The notes beneath the pieces were generated by a model. That model saw nothing but the letters and a program-made list of their open reading frames with translations, was not told the origin of the DNA and did no database searches. The position numbers and the translations under genes were made by a program. A DNA stretch of 64,000 nucleotides, from the NCBI GenBank assembly GCA_943369755.1, contig CALROG020000010.1:43232-107231 (forward strand). Direction: 5' to 3'. Shown here piece by piece: positions 32,644 to 40,867 of this stretch. Source of the DNA: CALROG01 sp943369755 (GTDB lineage Bacteria > Pseudomonadota > Gammaproteobacteria > Burkholderiales > Burkholderiaceae_C). Position 1 is the stretch's first letter. Each line of letters opens with the position of its first letter.

Positions 32644-34367
32644 TAGCTGAACTTTGGCAAATTGAACTGCGGCGGCACACCCATGCGGGTATTGATGACC
32701 CACTGCTGCGCAATCGACAGCACGTTGTTGGTAATCCAGTACAGCACCAAACCCGCCGGGAAGAAGAAGAACATGACGCTAAACGCCAAAGGCATAAACC
32801 ACATCAGCTTGGCTTGCAATGGGTCGGGTGGGGCCGGATTCAGCGCGGTTTGCAGCAGGGTGGTGAGCGTCATTACCAGCGGCAAGATAAAGAACGGATC
32901 GGGCGCGGAAAGGTCGTGGATCCACAGTGTCCAGGGCGCATTGCGCATTTCAACGCTGGACAACAGTACCCAGTAAAGAGCGATGAACACCGGGATCTGG
33001 ACCATGATCGGGAAACACCCCCCCATGGGGTTGACCTTTTCTTCGCGGTAGATCTTCATCATCTCCTGCTGCATTTGCTGCGGGTTGTCCTTGAAGCGCT
33101 CACGCATTGCCATCACACGGGGATTGACGGCCTTCATCTTGGCCATGCTCGCATAGGCCTTGGCGTTGAGCCAATAAAAAGCAATCTTCAACAACACCAC
33201 CAGGCCCACGATGGACCAGCCCCAGTTGCCGATCAGGCCATGGAGCTTTTCCAGCAACCAGTACAGCGGCTTGGCCAGAATGGTCAACCAGCCATAGTCC
33301 TTCACCAGGTCCAGACCGGGCGCCAGCTTTTCGAGCATCTTTTCTTCCTGCGGGCCCACGAACAGCTTGGCCTCTACGGCCTTGCGTGCGCCAGGCGAAA
33401 TTTCACCTAGCGGCGTGATCATGCCGGCCGAGTACAGGTTGGCATCTACCTTGCGCATGAACAGGTCACGCGGCAGGCCATCGGCCAGAATCCAGGCGCT
33501 GGCAAAGTAGTGCTGCACCATCGCCACATAGCCGTTGCTGGCGGATTTTTCAAAGTCGGCCTTGCTCTTTTCGATGTCGCTGAACTCGACCTTCTGGAAT
33601 TTTTTGGCCTCTGTGTAAACCGCCGGGCCAGTGAAGGTGAAGTAAAACGACGACTCGCCAGCCGGCTTGTTGCCGTCGCGCACGAGCTGCAGGTAAAGCT
33701 GCGGCGACACCGGTAGCGTGCCGGTATTCACCACCTCATGCCTGACGACTGCGTCATAGGCGCCACGGCGAAAGGTGTATGTCTTGACCAGTTTCAGGCC
33801 GCCCAGGTCGGCCGACTCGAACTTGACGGTAAGGTCGTTGGCCCCGTCTTTCAGGGAGCGTTCGCCGCTGAAGGCCATGGCCGACTTGTGGGTTGGGTAG
33901 CTACCGCCGATCAGCCCCGTCTGCGCCACATAGACGCGAGCCGCGCTTTCGTCCAGCAGAACGAAGTTGCTCTTCTTGTTCTCAATGTCAATGTGCTTGA
34001 GGAATTCGGCGCGGATGAGCGAGCCCCCCTCGGTGTCAAACGTCAGGCGCAAAACGTCTGTGACAACAACTATTTTTTCACGCGGCAGCGCCACTGCCGC
34101 GGTTGGCGCGGTGGGCGCGCCCACCGGTGGGGCCGCTACCGGCGCAACAGTGGTGCCCGTAGGCACTGCGGCAGGCAATGCTGCGCTGCTAACAGGTGGC
34201 ACCCCCGCCGCACCGGGCGCGGGTGTCGCCGCTGCTGGAGCCTGTGCCGAAGGTGTGGCCGGGAAAAACGTGGCCTGCTTGCCGTTATGCAGTTGCCATT
34301 TGTCCCACAGCAACACCATGGCAAAGCCAAAAATCACCCACAGGATGGTTCGACGAATGTCGTTCAT
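32643..34367 (-). CDS. yidC: Membrane protein insertase YidC
   Basis: 574 aa. N-terminal TM (RTILWVIFGFAMVLLWDKWQ), an Ala/Pro-rich linker, a large periplasmic beta-domain (about 100-350), then five TMs with GGCFPIMVQIPVFIALYWVL and LMWFMPLAFSVMFFFFPAGL. Inserts inner membrane proteins with or without SecYEG. Start overlaps the yidD stop by 4 bp. Confidence 0.97.
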   Translation of the reverse strand: MNDIRRTILWVIFGFAMVLLWDKWQLHNGKQATFFPATPSAQAPAAATPAPGAAGVPPVSSAALPAAVPTGTTVAPVAAPPVGAPTAPTAAVALPREKIVVVTDVLRLTFDTEGGSLIRAEFLKHIDIENKKSNFVLLDESAARVYVAQTGLIGGSYPTHKSAMAFSGERSLKDGANDLTVKFESADLGGLKLVKTYTFRRGAYDAVVRHEVVNTGTLPVSPQLYLQLVRDGNKPAGESSFYFTFTGPAVYTEAKKFQKVEFSDIEKSKADFEKSASNGYVAMVQHYFASAWILADGLPRDLFMRKVDANLYSAGMITPLGEISPGARKAVEAKLFVGPQEEKMLEKLAPGLDLVKDYGWLTILAKPLYWLLEKLHGLIGNWGWSIVGLVVLLKIAFYWLNAKAYASMAKMKAVNPRVMAMRERFKDNPQQMQQEMMKIYREEKVNPMGGCFPIMVQIPVFIALYWVLLSSVEMRNAPWTLWIHDLSAPDPFFILPLVMTLTTLLQTALNPAPPDPLQAKLMWFMPLAFSVMFFFFPAGLVLYWITNNVLSIAQQWVINTRMGVPPQFNLPKFS

Positions 34368-34636
34368 GAAGACTTCTTTTGTGAAAAGGGTGAGAGCAAG
34401 TGAGAGAAGAGACGCGGCTTTTCAAGCGGCACCGGGTCGTGCCCGCCATTGCACCAGGGATTGCAGCGCACAAGGCGCGACACCGTCAGGTATGTGCCGG
34501 CCGCCGCACCATGCTTTTCAAGCGCCTGCAGCGAATAAGCAGAACAGGTGGGCTCGAAGCGACATGACGAGCCCAGCCAGGGACTCAGCAACAAGCGGTA
34601 GCCTCGGACCAGGCCCATCAGCGCGGCCCGGATCAT
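34364..34636 (-). CDS. yidD: Membrane protein insertion efficiency factor YidD
   Basis: 90 aa. Signature GSSCRFEPTCSAYSLQALEKHG and RLVRCNPWCNGGHDPVP with conserved Cys. A small membrane-associated factor that helps YidC-dependent insertion. Overlaps rnpA and yidC by 4 bp each side. Confidence 0.95.
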   Translation of the reverse strand: MIRAALMGLVRGYRLLLSPWLGSSCRFEPTCSAYSLQALEKHGAAAGTYLTVSRLVRCNPWCNGGHDPVPLEKPRLFSHLLSPFSQKKSS

Positions 34637-35046
34637 CCGGGCACCCGGCCAAAGAGCTGGTGCAGCTCGGCGCGCACAGCCTGTTTGAGCAGCTCTGACG
34701 AGGCACTGATGAACTGCTTTCGGTCAAACCCTGCGCGCAGCCGCACCACATGGGCGGCAACCGGCAGGCTGGGGCTGAGAGAGGCGCTCACGGTGTAGAT
34801 CTGGCGTTTGATGGCGTTGCGTGTAACCGCGCGCTTGGCCCACCGCTTGGGCACCAGCGCGCCGATCCAGGTGTCTTGTACAGCAAACAGGGCCTGCGGT
34901 CGCTCGGACTCAGGCCCTGTGGGAACAACTGCTTCAGGTGCGGCTGCGTCTAGTGCCAGGCGGTGCAGCACGAAATGCGGGCTGCGGGAAACCGTGGTGC
35001 CCGACATGACGGCCTGGAACTGCGCGCGAGACTTCAGCCGCTGCAC
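34633..35046 (-). CDS. rnpA: Ribonuclease P protein component
   Basis: 137 aa with GTG start. Contains the RNase P protein core WIGALVPKRWAKRAVTRNAIKRQIY (RNR motif equivalent) after a linker rich in Ala/Pro/Glu. Binds the M1 RNA to process tRNA 5' ends. 39 bp after rpmH, the usual order. Confidence 0.94.
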   Translation of the reverse strand: MQRLKSRAQFQAVMSGTTVSRSPHFVLHRLALDAAAPEAVVPTGPESERPQALFAVQDTWIGALVPKRWAKRAVTRNAIKRQIYTVSASLSPSLPVAAHVVRLRAGFDRKQFISASSELLKQAVRAELHQLFGRVPG

Positions 35047-35085
35047 GTCAGTGCCATGCCCGGGCTGATGCTACGAACCGGCGCG

Positions 35086-35220
35086 TCAGACGGCCAGGCG
35101 CTTGCGGCCCTTGGCCCGGCGTGCATTGATCACAGCACGGCCGCCACGGGTCTTCATGCGAACCAGGAAGCCGTGGGTGCGCGCGCGGCGCGTCTTGGAG
35201 GGTTGATACGTTCTTTTCAT
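35086..35220 (-). CDS. rpmH: Ribosomal protein bL34
   Basis: 44 aa: begins MKRTYQPSKTRRARTHGFL and ends RRAKGRKRLAV, the complete bL34 signature. Very basic. First gene of the leftward rpmH-rnpA-yidD-yidC-mnmE operon and marker of the bacterial origin region. Confidence 0.98.
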   Translation of the reverse strand: MKRTYQPSKTRRARTHGFLVRMKTRGGRAVINARRAKGRKRLAV

Positions 35221-35416
35221 GGTCTTGTCCGGTGGTGGTACTCAGGGAAACCCATGATTATCGTTGTTTTTCTCAATGCCAGCAAGGCTTTACCCGGTTT
35301 TTGCATGGTGGCGCTGGAACTTCAGGCGGCCCCCGGATCTTTGTGGATAACGCCTTGATAAACTACAATCCGGCGGCGTTCAAGATGAAAAATATCCACA
35401 GAGGCGACAGCCAATA
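35221..35416. other. rpmH-dnaA intergenic region, part of oriC
   Basis: 196 bp between divergent rpmH and dnaA. Holds a perfect DnaA box in reverse (TGTGGATAA, 35342-35350) and a one-mismatch box forward (ATATCCACA, 35392-35400), spaced about five helical turns apart. It also carries promoters for both directions. The dnaA ATG has no strong SD. The boxes suggest initiator binding and autoregulation of dnaA. Confidence 0.7.
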
Positions 35417-36817
35417 ATGAGTGAGGGAATCCTTCAGGGCCCGGCCTCCGGGGCAGGCGACAGCCTGTGGCAAGCCTGCATCGACCAATTGGCCCAGGAG
35501 CTGCCCGAGCAGCAATTCAACACCTGGATCAAACCCCTGGCAGCGCAGGTGGCTGACGACTTTTCCAGGGTCACGATCTTCGTTGCCAACCGCTTCAAAC
35601 TAGACTGGATCCGGGCTCAGTATGCCGGCAAAATTTCCGGCATGCTGGAGAAGATTTACGGCCAACCGGTACATCTTGAGTTAGCGCTTGCTCCGCGTGA
35701 ACAGTCCGTACGACAACTGTCAACGCCCAGTCAGTCCGAAATTGGCCCGGCACCCGAGCCGGTCGAAATGGGCGAAGACCCAAGCCCCGGCGGCTTTAAG
35801 AACCGGCTGAATACAGCGCTGACCTTTGACACCCTTGTCGAAGGCACCGCCAACCGGATGGCGCGCGCCGCAGCCATGCACGTGGCTGGCGTGCCGGGGC
35901 ATCTGTACAACCCGCTTTTTATCTATGGCGGAGTCGGCCTGGGCAAGACCCACCTGGTCCACGCCGTAGGCAACAAATTGCTGGCAGACCGGCCAAACTC
36001 GAAAGTTCTCTACATCCATGCTGAACAATTTGTTTCAGATGTGGTTAAGGCCTATCAGCGCAAAACCTTTGACGAATTCAAAGAGCGGTACCACTCGCTG
36101 GATTTACTACTTATTGATGACGTTCAGTTTTTTGCCAACAAAGACCGCACGCAAGAAGAGTTCTTCAACGCGTTTGAGGCTCTGCTAGCCAAAAAGAGCC
36201 ATATCGTCATGACCTCAGACACCTACCCCAAGGGGTTGGCTGACATCCATGAGCGGTTAGTTTCGCGCTTTGACTCCGGCCTGACGGTGGCCATAGAGCC
36301 GCCTGAGCTTGAGATGCGGGTCGCCATTCTCATCAACAAAGCCCGCGCCGAAAGCGCCGAGATGCCTGAAGAGGTGGCTTTTTTTGTGGCCAAGAACGTG
36401 CGCTCCAACGTGCGCGAACTGGAGGGGGCCCTGCGCAAGATATTGGCGTACAGCCGCTTCAACCAGAAAGAAATCTCTATCGCGCTGGCGCGTGAGGCGC
36501 TGCGCGACCTGCTCAGTATCCAGAACCGGCAAATCAGCGTAGAGAACATCCAGAAAACGGTGGCCGACTATTACAAGATCAAGGTCGCCGACATGTACAG
36601 CAAGAAACGCCCCGCCAGCATTGCCCGGCCGCGCCAGATTGCCATGTACTTGGCCAAAGAACTCACCCAAAAGAGCCTGCCGGAAATTGGCGAGCTGTTT
36701 GGCGGGCGCGACCACACCACGGTGTTGCATGCGGTGCGCAAGATCAATGCTGAACGCCAGCAACTAACCGAGCTGAACCAGCAATTGCATGTGCTGGAAC
36801 AGACACTGAAAGGATAA
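35417..36817 (+). CDS. dnaA: Chromosomal replication initiator DnaA
   Basis: 466 aa. Domain I (1-85), a short linker, AAA+ domain III with IYGGVGLGKTHLVHAVGNKL (Walker A) and LLLIDDVQFFANK (Walker B). Domain IV has the DnaA-box-binding signature ELFGGRDHTTVLHAVRKINAE. Binds and opens oriC. First gene of the rightward dnaA-dnaN-gyrB series. Confidence 0.98.
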   Translation: MSEGILQGPASGAGDSLWQACIDQLAQELPEQQFNTWIKPLAAQVADDFSRVTIFVANRFKLDWIRAQYAGKISGMLEKIYGQPVHLELALAPREQSVRQLSTPSQSEIGPAPEPVEMGEDPSPGGFKNRLNTALTFDTLVEGTANRMARAAAMHVAGVPGHLYNPLFIYGGVGLGKTHLVHAVGNKLLADRPNSKVLYIHAEQFVSDVVKAYQRKTFDEFKERYHSLDLLLIDDVQFFANKDRTQEEFFNAFEALLAKKSHIVMTSDTYPKGLADIHERLVSRFDSGLTVAIEPPELEMRVAILINKARAESAEMPEEVAFFVAKNVRSNVRELEGALRKILAYSRFNQKEISIALAREALRDLLSIQNRQISVENIQKTVADYYKIKVADMYSKKRPASIARPRQIAMYLAKELTQKSLPEIGELFGGRDHTTVLHAVRKINAERQQLTELNQQLHVLEQTLKG

Positions 36818-37039
36818 CCATGGGGATAGTTTCGGGACAACTACGCTGTTATCCACAGGCCAGGCAGTTTTGGCAAAGTTGTTCATTTCGCTGCGACACC
36901 ACCAAAGCACAGTCGCGCACAGTGTTCAACAGGCGGCAAGTGCTTGATAAAAAAGGCGAAAATGCGGATATCCACAGATAGCCGCCTCCCTTATCTACTA
37001 CTACTAGTTTGAATTAAAGAATTAAAGAGGAGTTCACAG
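36818..37039. other. dnaA-dnaN intergenic region with DnaA boxes
   Basis: 222 bp, unusually long for a dnaA-dnaN junction. It has a perfect DnaA box (TTATCCACA, 36849-36857) and a one-mismatch box (ATATCCACA, 36968-36976). The AT-rich stretch before dnaN (GAATTAAAGAATTAAAG) could be the unwinding element. With the upstream gap it may make a bipartite origin. The dnaN RBS (AAAGAGGAG) is at the end. Confidence 0.65.
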
Positions 37040-38146
37040 ATGATCGTCCTGAAGGCAACACAAGACAAAGTGCTCGGCGTCCTCCAGTCGGTGGCCGGCA
37101 TTGTCGAGCGCCGCCACACCTTGCCAATTCTGGCCAACGTACTGATTCGCAAGACTGGCGGTTCTTTGCAATTGACCACCAGCGACCTGGAGATCCAGAT
37201 CCGTACCACTGCGGAGATGGACGGTGACAGCGGCAACTTCACCACCACGGTTGGTGCGCGCAAACTGATTGACATCCTGCGCACCATGCCGTCGGACCAG
37301 ACGGTAAGCCTGGAGTCCAGCGCCAGCAAACTCATTCTCAAGGGTGGCAAGAGCCGATTCACGCTGCAGACGCTCCCGGCTGAAGACTTTCCGCTGGTGC
37401 AGGAAGCTGCGAGCTTTGGCCCGGTGTTCAGCGTGCCGCAAAAAACCTTGAAAGACCTGCTCAACCAGGTGAGCTTTGCCATGGCGGTGCACGATATCCG
37501 CTATTACCTCAATGGCATCCTTTTTGTGGCCGAGGGAAAACAGCTGAGCCTGGTGGCTACCGATGGCCATCGGCTGGCTTTTGCCGGAGCTACGCTTGAT
37601 GTGGAAGTGCCACGGCAAGAAGTGATCTTGCCGCGCAAGACGGTGCTGGAAATGCAGCGCCTGCTGAGTGACGCCGAGGGCGCGATTGAAATGCAGTTTG
37701 CCAGCAACCAGGCCAAGTTCAGCTTCGGTGGGATGGAGTTCGTGACCAAACTTGTTGAAGGCAAGTTCCCGGACTACAACCGCGTTATTCCAAAAAATCA
37801 CAAGAACATCATCACCCTGGGCCGGGTTGCGCTGCTGGCCAGTTTGCAGCGCACCGCCATTCTGACCAGCGAAAAGTTCAAGGGTGTTCGCCTGAACATT
37901 GAGCCTGGCACTTTGCGCGTTGCCAGCAACAACGCCGAGCAGGAAGAAGCAGTGGATGAGCTGGATATTGACTACGGTGGTGACGCGATCGAAATCGGGT
38001 TCAACGTCACCTACCTTATTGATGCGCTGATGAATATGGATCAAGAGATGGTGAAGATTGAGCTGGCTGACTCAAACAGCTCGGCCTTGCTGACCATCCC
38101 CGACAACGCGACCTTTAAATACGTGGTGATGCCGATGCGGATTTAG
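37040..38146 (+). CDS. dnaN: DNA polymerase III sliding clamp, beta subunit
   Basis: 368 aa, three clamp domains. Conserved RRHTLPILANVLI near the start, FAMAVHDIRYYLNG in domain 2, and the C-terminal LLTIPDNATFKYVVMPMRI. Encircles DNA and tethers polymerase III. Strong SD AAAGAGGAG. Confidence 0.98.
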   Translation: MIVLKATQDKVLGVLQSVAGIVERRHTLPILANVLIRKTGGSLQLTTSDLEIQIRTTAEMDGDSGNFTTTVGARKLIDILRTMPSDQTVSLESSASKLILKGGKSRFTLQTLPAEDFPLVQEAASFGPVFSVPQKTLKDLLNQVSFAMAVHDIRYYLNGILFVAEGKQLSLVATDGHRLAFAGATLDVEVPRQEVILPRKTVLEMQRLLSDAEGAIEMQFASNQAKFSFGGMEFVTKLVEGKFPDYNRVIPKNHKNIITLGRVALLASLQRTAILTSEKFKGVRLNIEPGTLRVASNNAEQEEAVDELDIDYGGDAIEIGFNVTYLIDALMNMDQEMVKIELADSNSSALLTIPDNATFKYVVMPMRI

Positions 38147-38176
38147 TGCCATCCGTTCGGGCGATGTGTGTCGAAA

Positions 38177-38202
38177 CCCTTCGACAGGCCTGGAGCGAAC
38201 GG
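38177..38202. repeat. Half copy of the CCTTCGACAGG palindromic element between dnaN and gyrB
   Basis: CCCTTCGACAGGCCTGGAG followed by CGAACGG resembles one arm of the palindromic element inside minC (49359-49417). Only one arm is present here. Confidence 0.6.
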
Positions 38203-38264
38203 AACATGTGCCAACCCGCCGTTGTGGCGGGTTTGGTCATTCAAGAGATTGGTAAAAGTGCGAT

Positions 38265-40859
38265 ATGTCTGAAGAAAACAATGTAAATACCGGTGCGGCT
38301 GGCGAAGACAGCTCCAACTTCCAGCCCAAGATTGACACCAACCAGGCCGGTGCCAGCGAAGGCTATGGCGAGGGCGCGATCCAGATCCTGGAAGGCCTGG
38401 AAGCCGTGCGCAAACGCCCTGGCATGTACATCGGTGACACCTCAGACGGCACCGGGCTGCATCACCTGGTGTTTGAGGTGGTGGACAACTCGATTGACGA
38501 GTCACTGGCGGGCCATTGCGACGACATCGTGGTGACCATTCACACCGACAACTCGATCAGCGTGGTAGACAACGGCCGCGGCATCCCAACCGGGGTGAAG
38601 ATGGACGACAAGCACGAGCCCAAGCGCAGCGCGGCTGAGATTGCACTGACCGAACTGCACGCTGGCGGCAAGTTCAACCAGAACAGCTACAAGGTGTCGG
38701 GCGGTTTGCATGGCGTGGGGGTGAGCTGCGTCAATGCGTTGAGCAAGTGGCTGCGCCTGACGGTGCGGCGCGAGGGCAAGGTGCACAGTATTGAGTTTGC
38801 CCGTGGCTTTGTGCAAAACCGGCTGGTTGAGCAGGCCGGGGGTGTGGACGTGTCCCCCATGCGGGTAACGGGCCAGACTGAAAAGCGCGGCACAGAGGTA
38901 CACTTTTTGCCAGACACCGAGATCTTCAAGGAAAACAACGATTTTCATTACGAGATCTTGTCCAAGCGGCTGCGCGAGCTGAGCTTTTTGAACAACGGCG
39001 TGCGGATTCGCCTGATTGACGAGCGCACGGGCAAGGAAGACGACTTTGCCGGTGCGGGGGGGGTGAAGGGCTTTGTGAACTTCATCAACAAGGGCAAGAC
39101 GGTTTTGCATCCCAACGTGTTTCACGCCATGGGCGACCGCCAAAGCGACCAGCAGACCAACATTGGTGTTGAAGTGGCCATGCAGTGGAACAGCGGCTAC
39201 AACGAGCAGGTGCTGTGCTTCACCAACAACATTCCCCAGCGTGACGGCGGCACCCACCTGACGGGCCTGCGCGCCGCCATGACGCGGGTGATCAGCAAAT
39301 ACATTGACGCCAACGAGCTGGCCAAGAAGGCCAAAGTTGAAGTTACCGGCGACGACATGCGCGAAGGCTTGTGCTGCGTGCTGAGCGTGAAGGTGCCCGA
39401 GCCAAAATTCTCCAGCCAGACCAAAGACAAGCTGGTGAGCAGCGAGGTGCGCGGCCCGGTGGAAGACATTGTGGGCAAGCTGCTGGCTGAATACCTGGAC
39501 GAACGGCCCAACGACGCAAAAATCATTTGCGGCAAGATTGTGGAAGCCGCCCGTGCCCGCGAAGCCGCCCGCAAGGCCCGCGAAATGACGCGACGCAAAG
39601 GCGTGCTGGACGGCATGGGCCTGCCCGGCAAGCTGGCCGACTGCCAGGAGAAAGACCCGGCAATGTGCGAGATTTACATTGTGGAGGGCGACTCCGCAGG
39701 GGGCAGTGCCAAGCAGGGCCGGGACCGGAAGTTCCAGGCCATCCTGCCGCTGCGCGGCAAGATTCTGAACGTCGAAAAAGCCCGCTATGAAAAGCTGCTA
39801 ACGAGCAATGAAATCCTGACGCTTATTACCGCTTTGGGCACCGGCATCGGCAAGGCCACAGGCGTGGGCGGCACGGCGGGGGTGGACGACTTCAACGTGG
39901 CCAAGCTGCGCTACCACCGCATCATCATCATGACAGACGCCGACGTGGACGGCGCGCACATTCGCACGCTGCTGCTGACCTTCTTTTACCGGCAAATGCC
40001 CGAACTGGTGGAGCGCGGCCATATCTATATTGCGCAGCCGCCGTTGTACAAGGTGAAGGCGGGCAAAGAGGAGCTTTACCTGCAAGGGGCGTCTGACCTG
40101 GACACCTTCTTGCTGCGCATTGCGCTGAAAGACGCTGCGGTACAAACCGGCAACGGAAACACCCTCAACGGAGACACCCTGGCCGAGCTGGCGCGCAAGC
40201 ACCAGGTGGCCGAGGCCGTGATTGCCCGGCTGGGCAACTTTATGGACGCTGAAGCCCTGCGCGCAATTGCCGACGGCGTGGCGCTGGACCTGGAGAGCGT
40301 GGGCAGCGCAGAGGCCAGCGCCATCGCCTTGCAGGCCAAGCTGCGCGAGCTGAACACCACCGGTGCGCCGGCGGAAGTGGCGGGCGAGTTTGACGTGCGC
40401 ACCGACAAACCGATTTTGCGCATTAGCCGGCGCCACCATGGCAACGTCAAGAGCAGCGTGATTACCCAGGACTTTGTGCACGGCGCCGACTACGCCGCAC
40501 TGGCCGAGGCGGCCAACACCTTCCGCGGCCTGCTGAGCGAGGGCGCAAAAGTATCGCGCGGGGAAGGCGAGAAGCTGAAGGAAGAAAAAGTCTCGGACTT
40601 CCGCCAGGCCATGAAGTGGCTGATAGGCCAGGCCGAGCACGCCACCAGCCGACAGCGTTACAAAGGCCTGGGCGAAATGAACCCCCAGCAGCTATGGGAG
40701 ACCACCATGGACCCAACGGTGCGCCGCCTGCTGCGGGTGCAAATTGAAGACGCCATTGAAGCCGACAAGGTGTTCACCATGCTGATGGGCGACGAGGTGG
40801 AGCCGCGCAGGGAGTTTATTGAGGCGAATGCGCTGCGGGCGGCGAATATCGACGTTTGA
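38265..40859 (+). CDS. gyrB: DNA gyrase subunit B
   Basis: 864 aa. GHKL ATPase domain (EVVDNSIDESLAGHCDDI, DNGRGIPTG, GGLHGVGVSCVNALS), transducer, and Toprim domain (EGDSAGGSAKQGRDRKFQAILPL, DADVDGAHIRTLLLTFFYRQ). The C-terminal signature is QRYKGLGEMNPQQLWETTMD. About 60 aa longer than E. coli GyrB, with an insert around residues 630-700 as in other betaproteobacteria. Confidence 0.97.
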   Translation: MSEENNVNTGAAGEDSSNFQPKIDTNQAGASEGYGEGAIQILEGLEAVRKRPGMYIGDTSDGTGLHHLVFEVVDNSIDESLAGHCDDIVVTIHTDNSISVVDNGRGIPTGVKMDDKHEPKRSAAEIALTELHAGGKFNQNSYKVSGGLHGVGVSCVNALSKWLRLTVRREGKVHSIEFARGFVQNRLVEQAGGVDVSPMRVTGQTEKRGTEVHFLPDTEIFKENNDFHYEILSKRLRELSFLNNGVRIRLIDERTGKEDDFAGAGGVKGFVNFINKGKTVLHPNVFHAMGDRQSDQQTNIGVEVAMQWNSGYNEQVLCFTNNIPQRDGGTHLTGLRAAMTRVISKYIDANELAKKAKVEVTGDDMREGLCCVLSVKVPEPKFSSQTKDKLVSSEVRGPVEDIVGKLLAEYLDERPNDAKIICGKIVEAARAREAARKAREMTRRKGVLDGMGLPGKLADCQEKDPAMCEIYIVEGDSAGGSAKQGRDRKFQAILPLRGKILNVEKARYEKLLTSNEILTLITALGTGIGKATGVGGTAGVDDFNVAKLRYHRIIIMTDADVDGAHIRTLLLTFFYRQMPELVERGHIYIAQPPLYKVKAGKEELYLQGASDLDTFLLRIALKDAAVQTGNGNTLNGDTLAELARKHQVAEAVIARLGNFMDAEALRAIADGVALDLESVGSAEASAIALQAKLRELNTTGAPAEVAGEFDVRTDKPILRISRRHHGNVKSSVITQDFVHGADYAALAEAANTFRGLLSEGAKVSRGEGEKLKEEKVSDFRQAMKWLIGQAEHATSRQRYKGLGEMNPQQLWETTMDPTVRRLLRVQIEDAIEADKVFTMLMGDEVEPRREFIEANALRAANIDV

Positions 40860-40867
40860 AATAGGAA

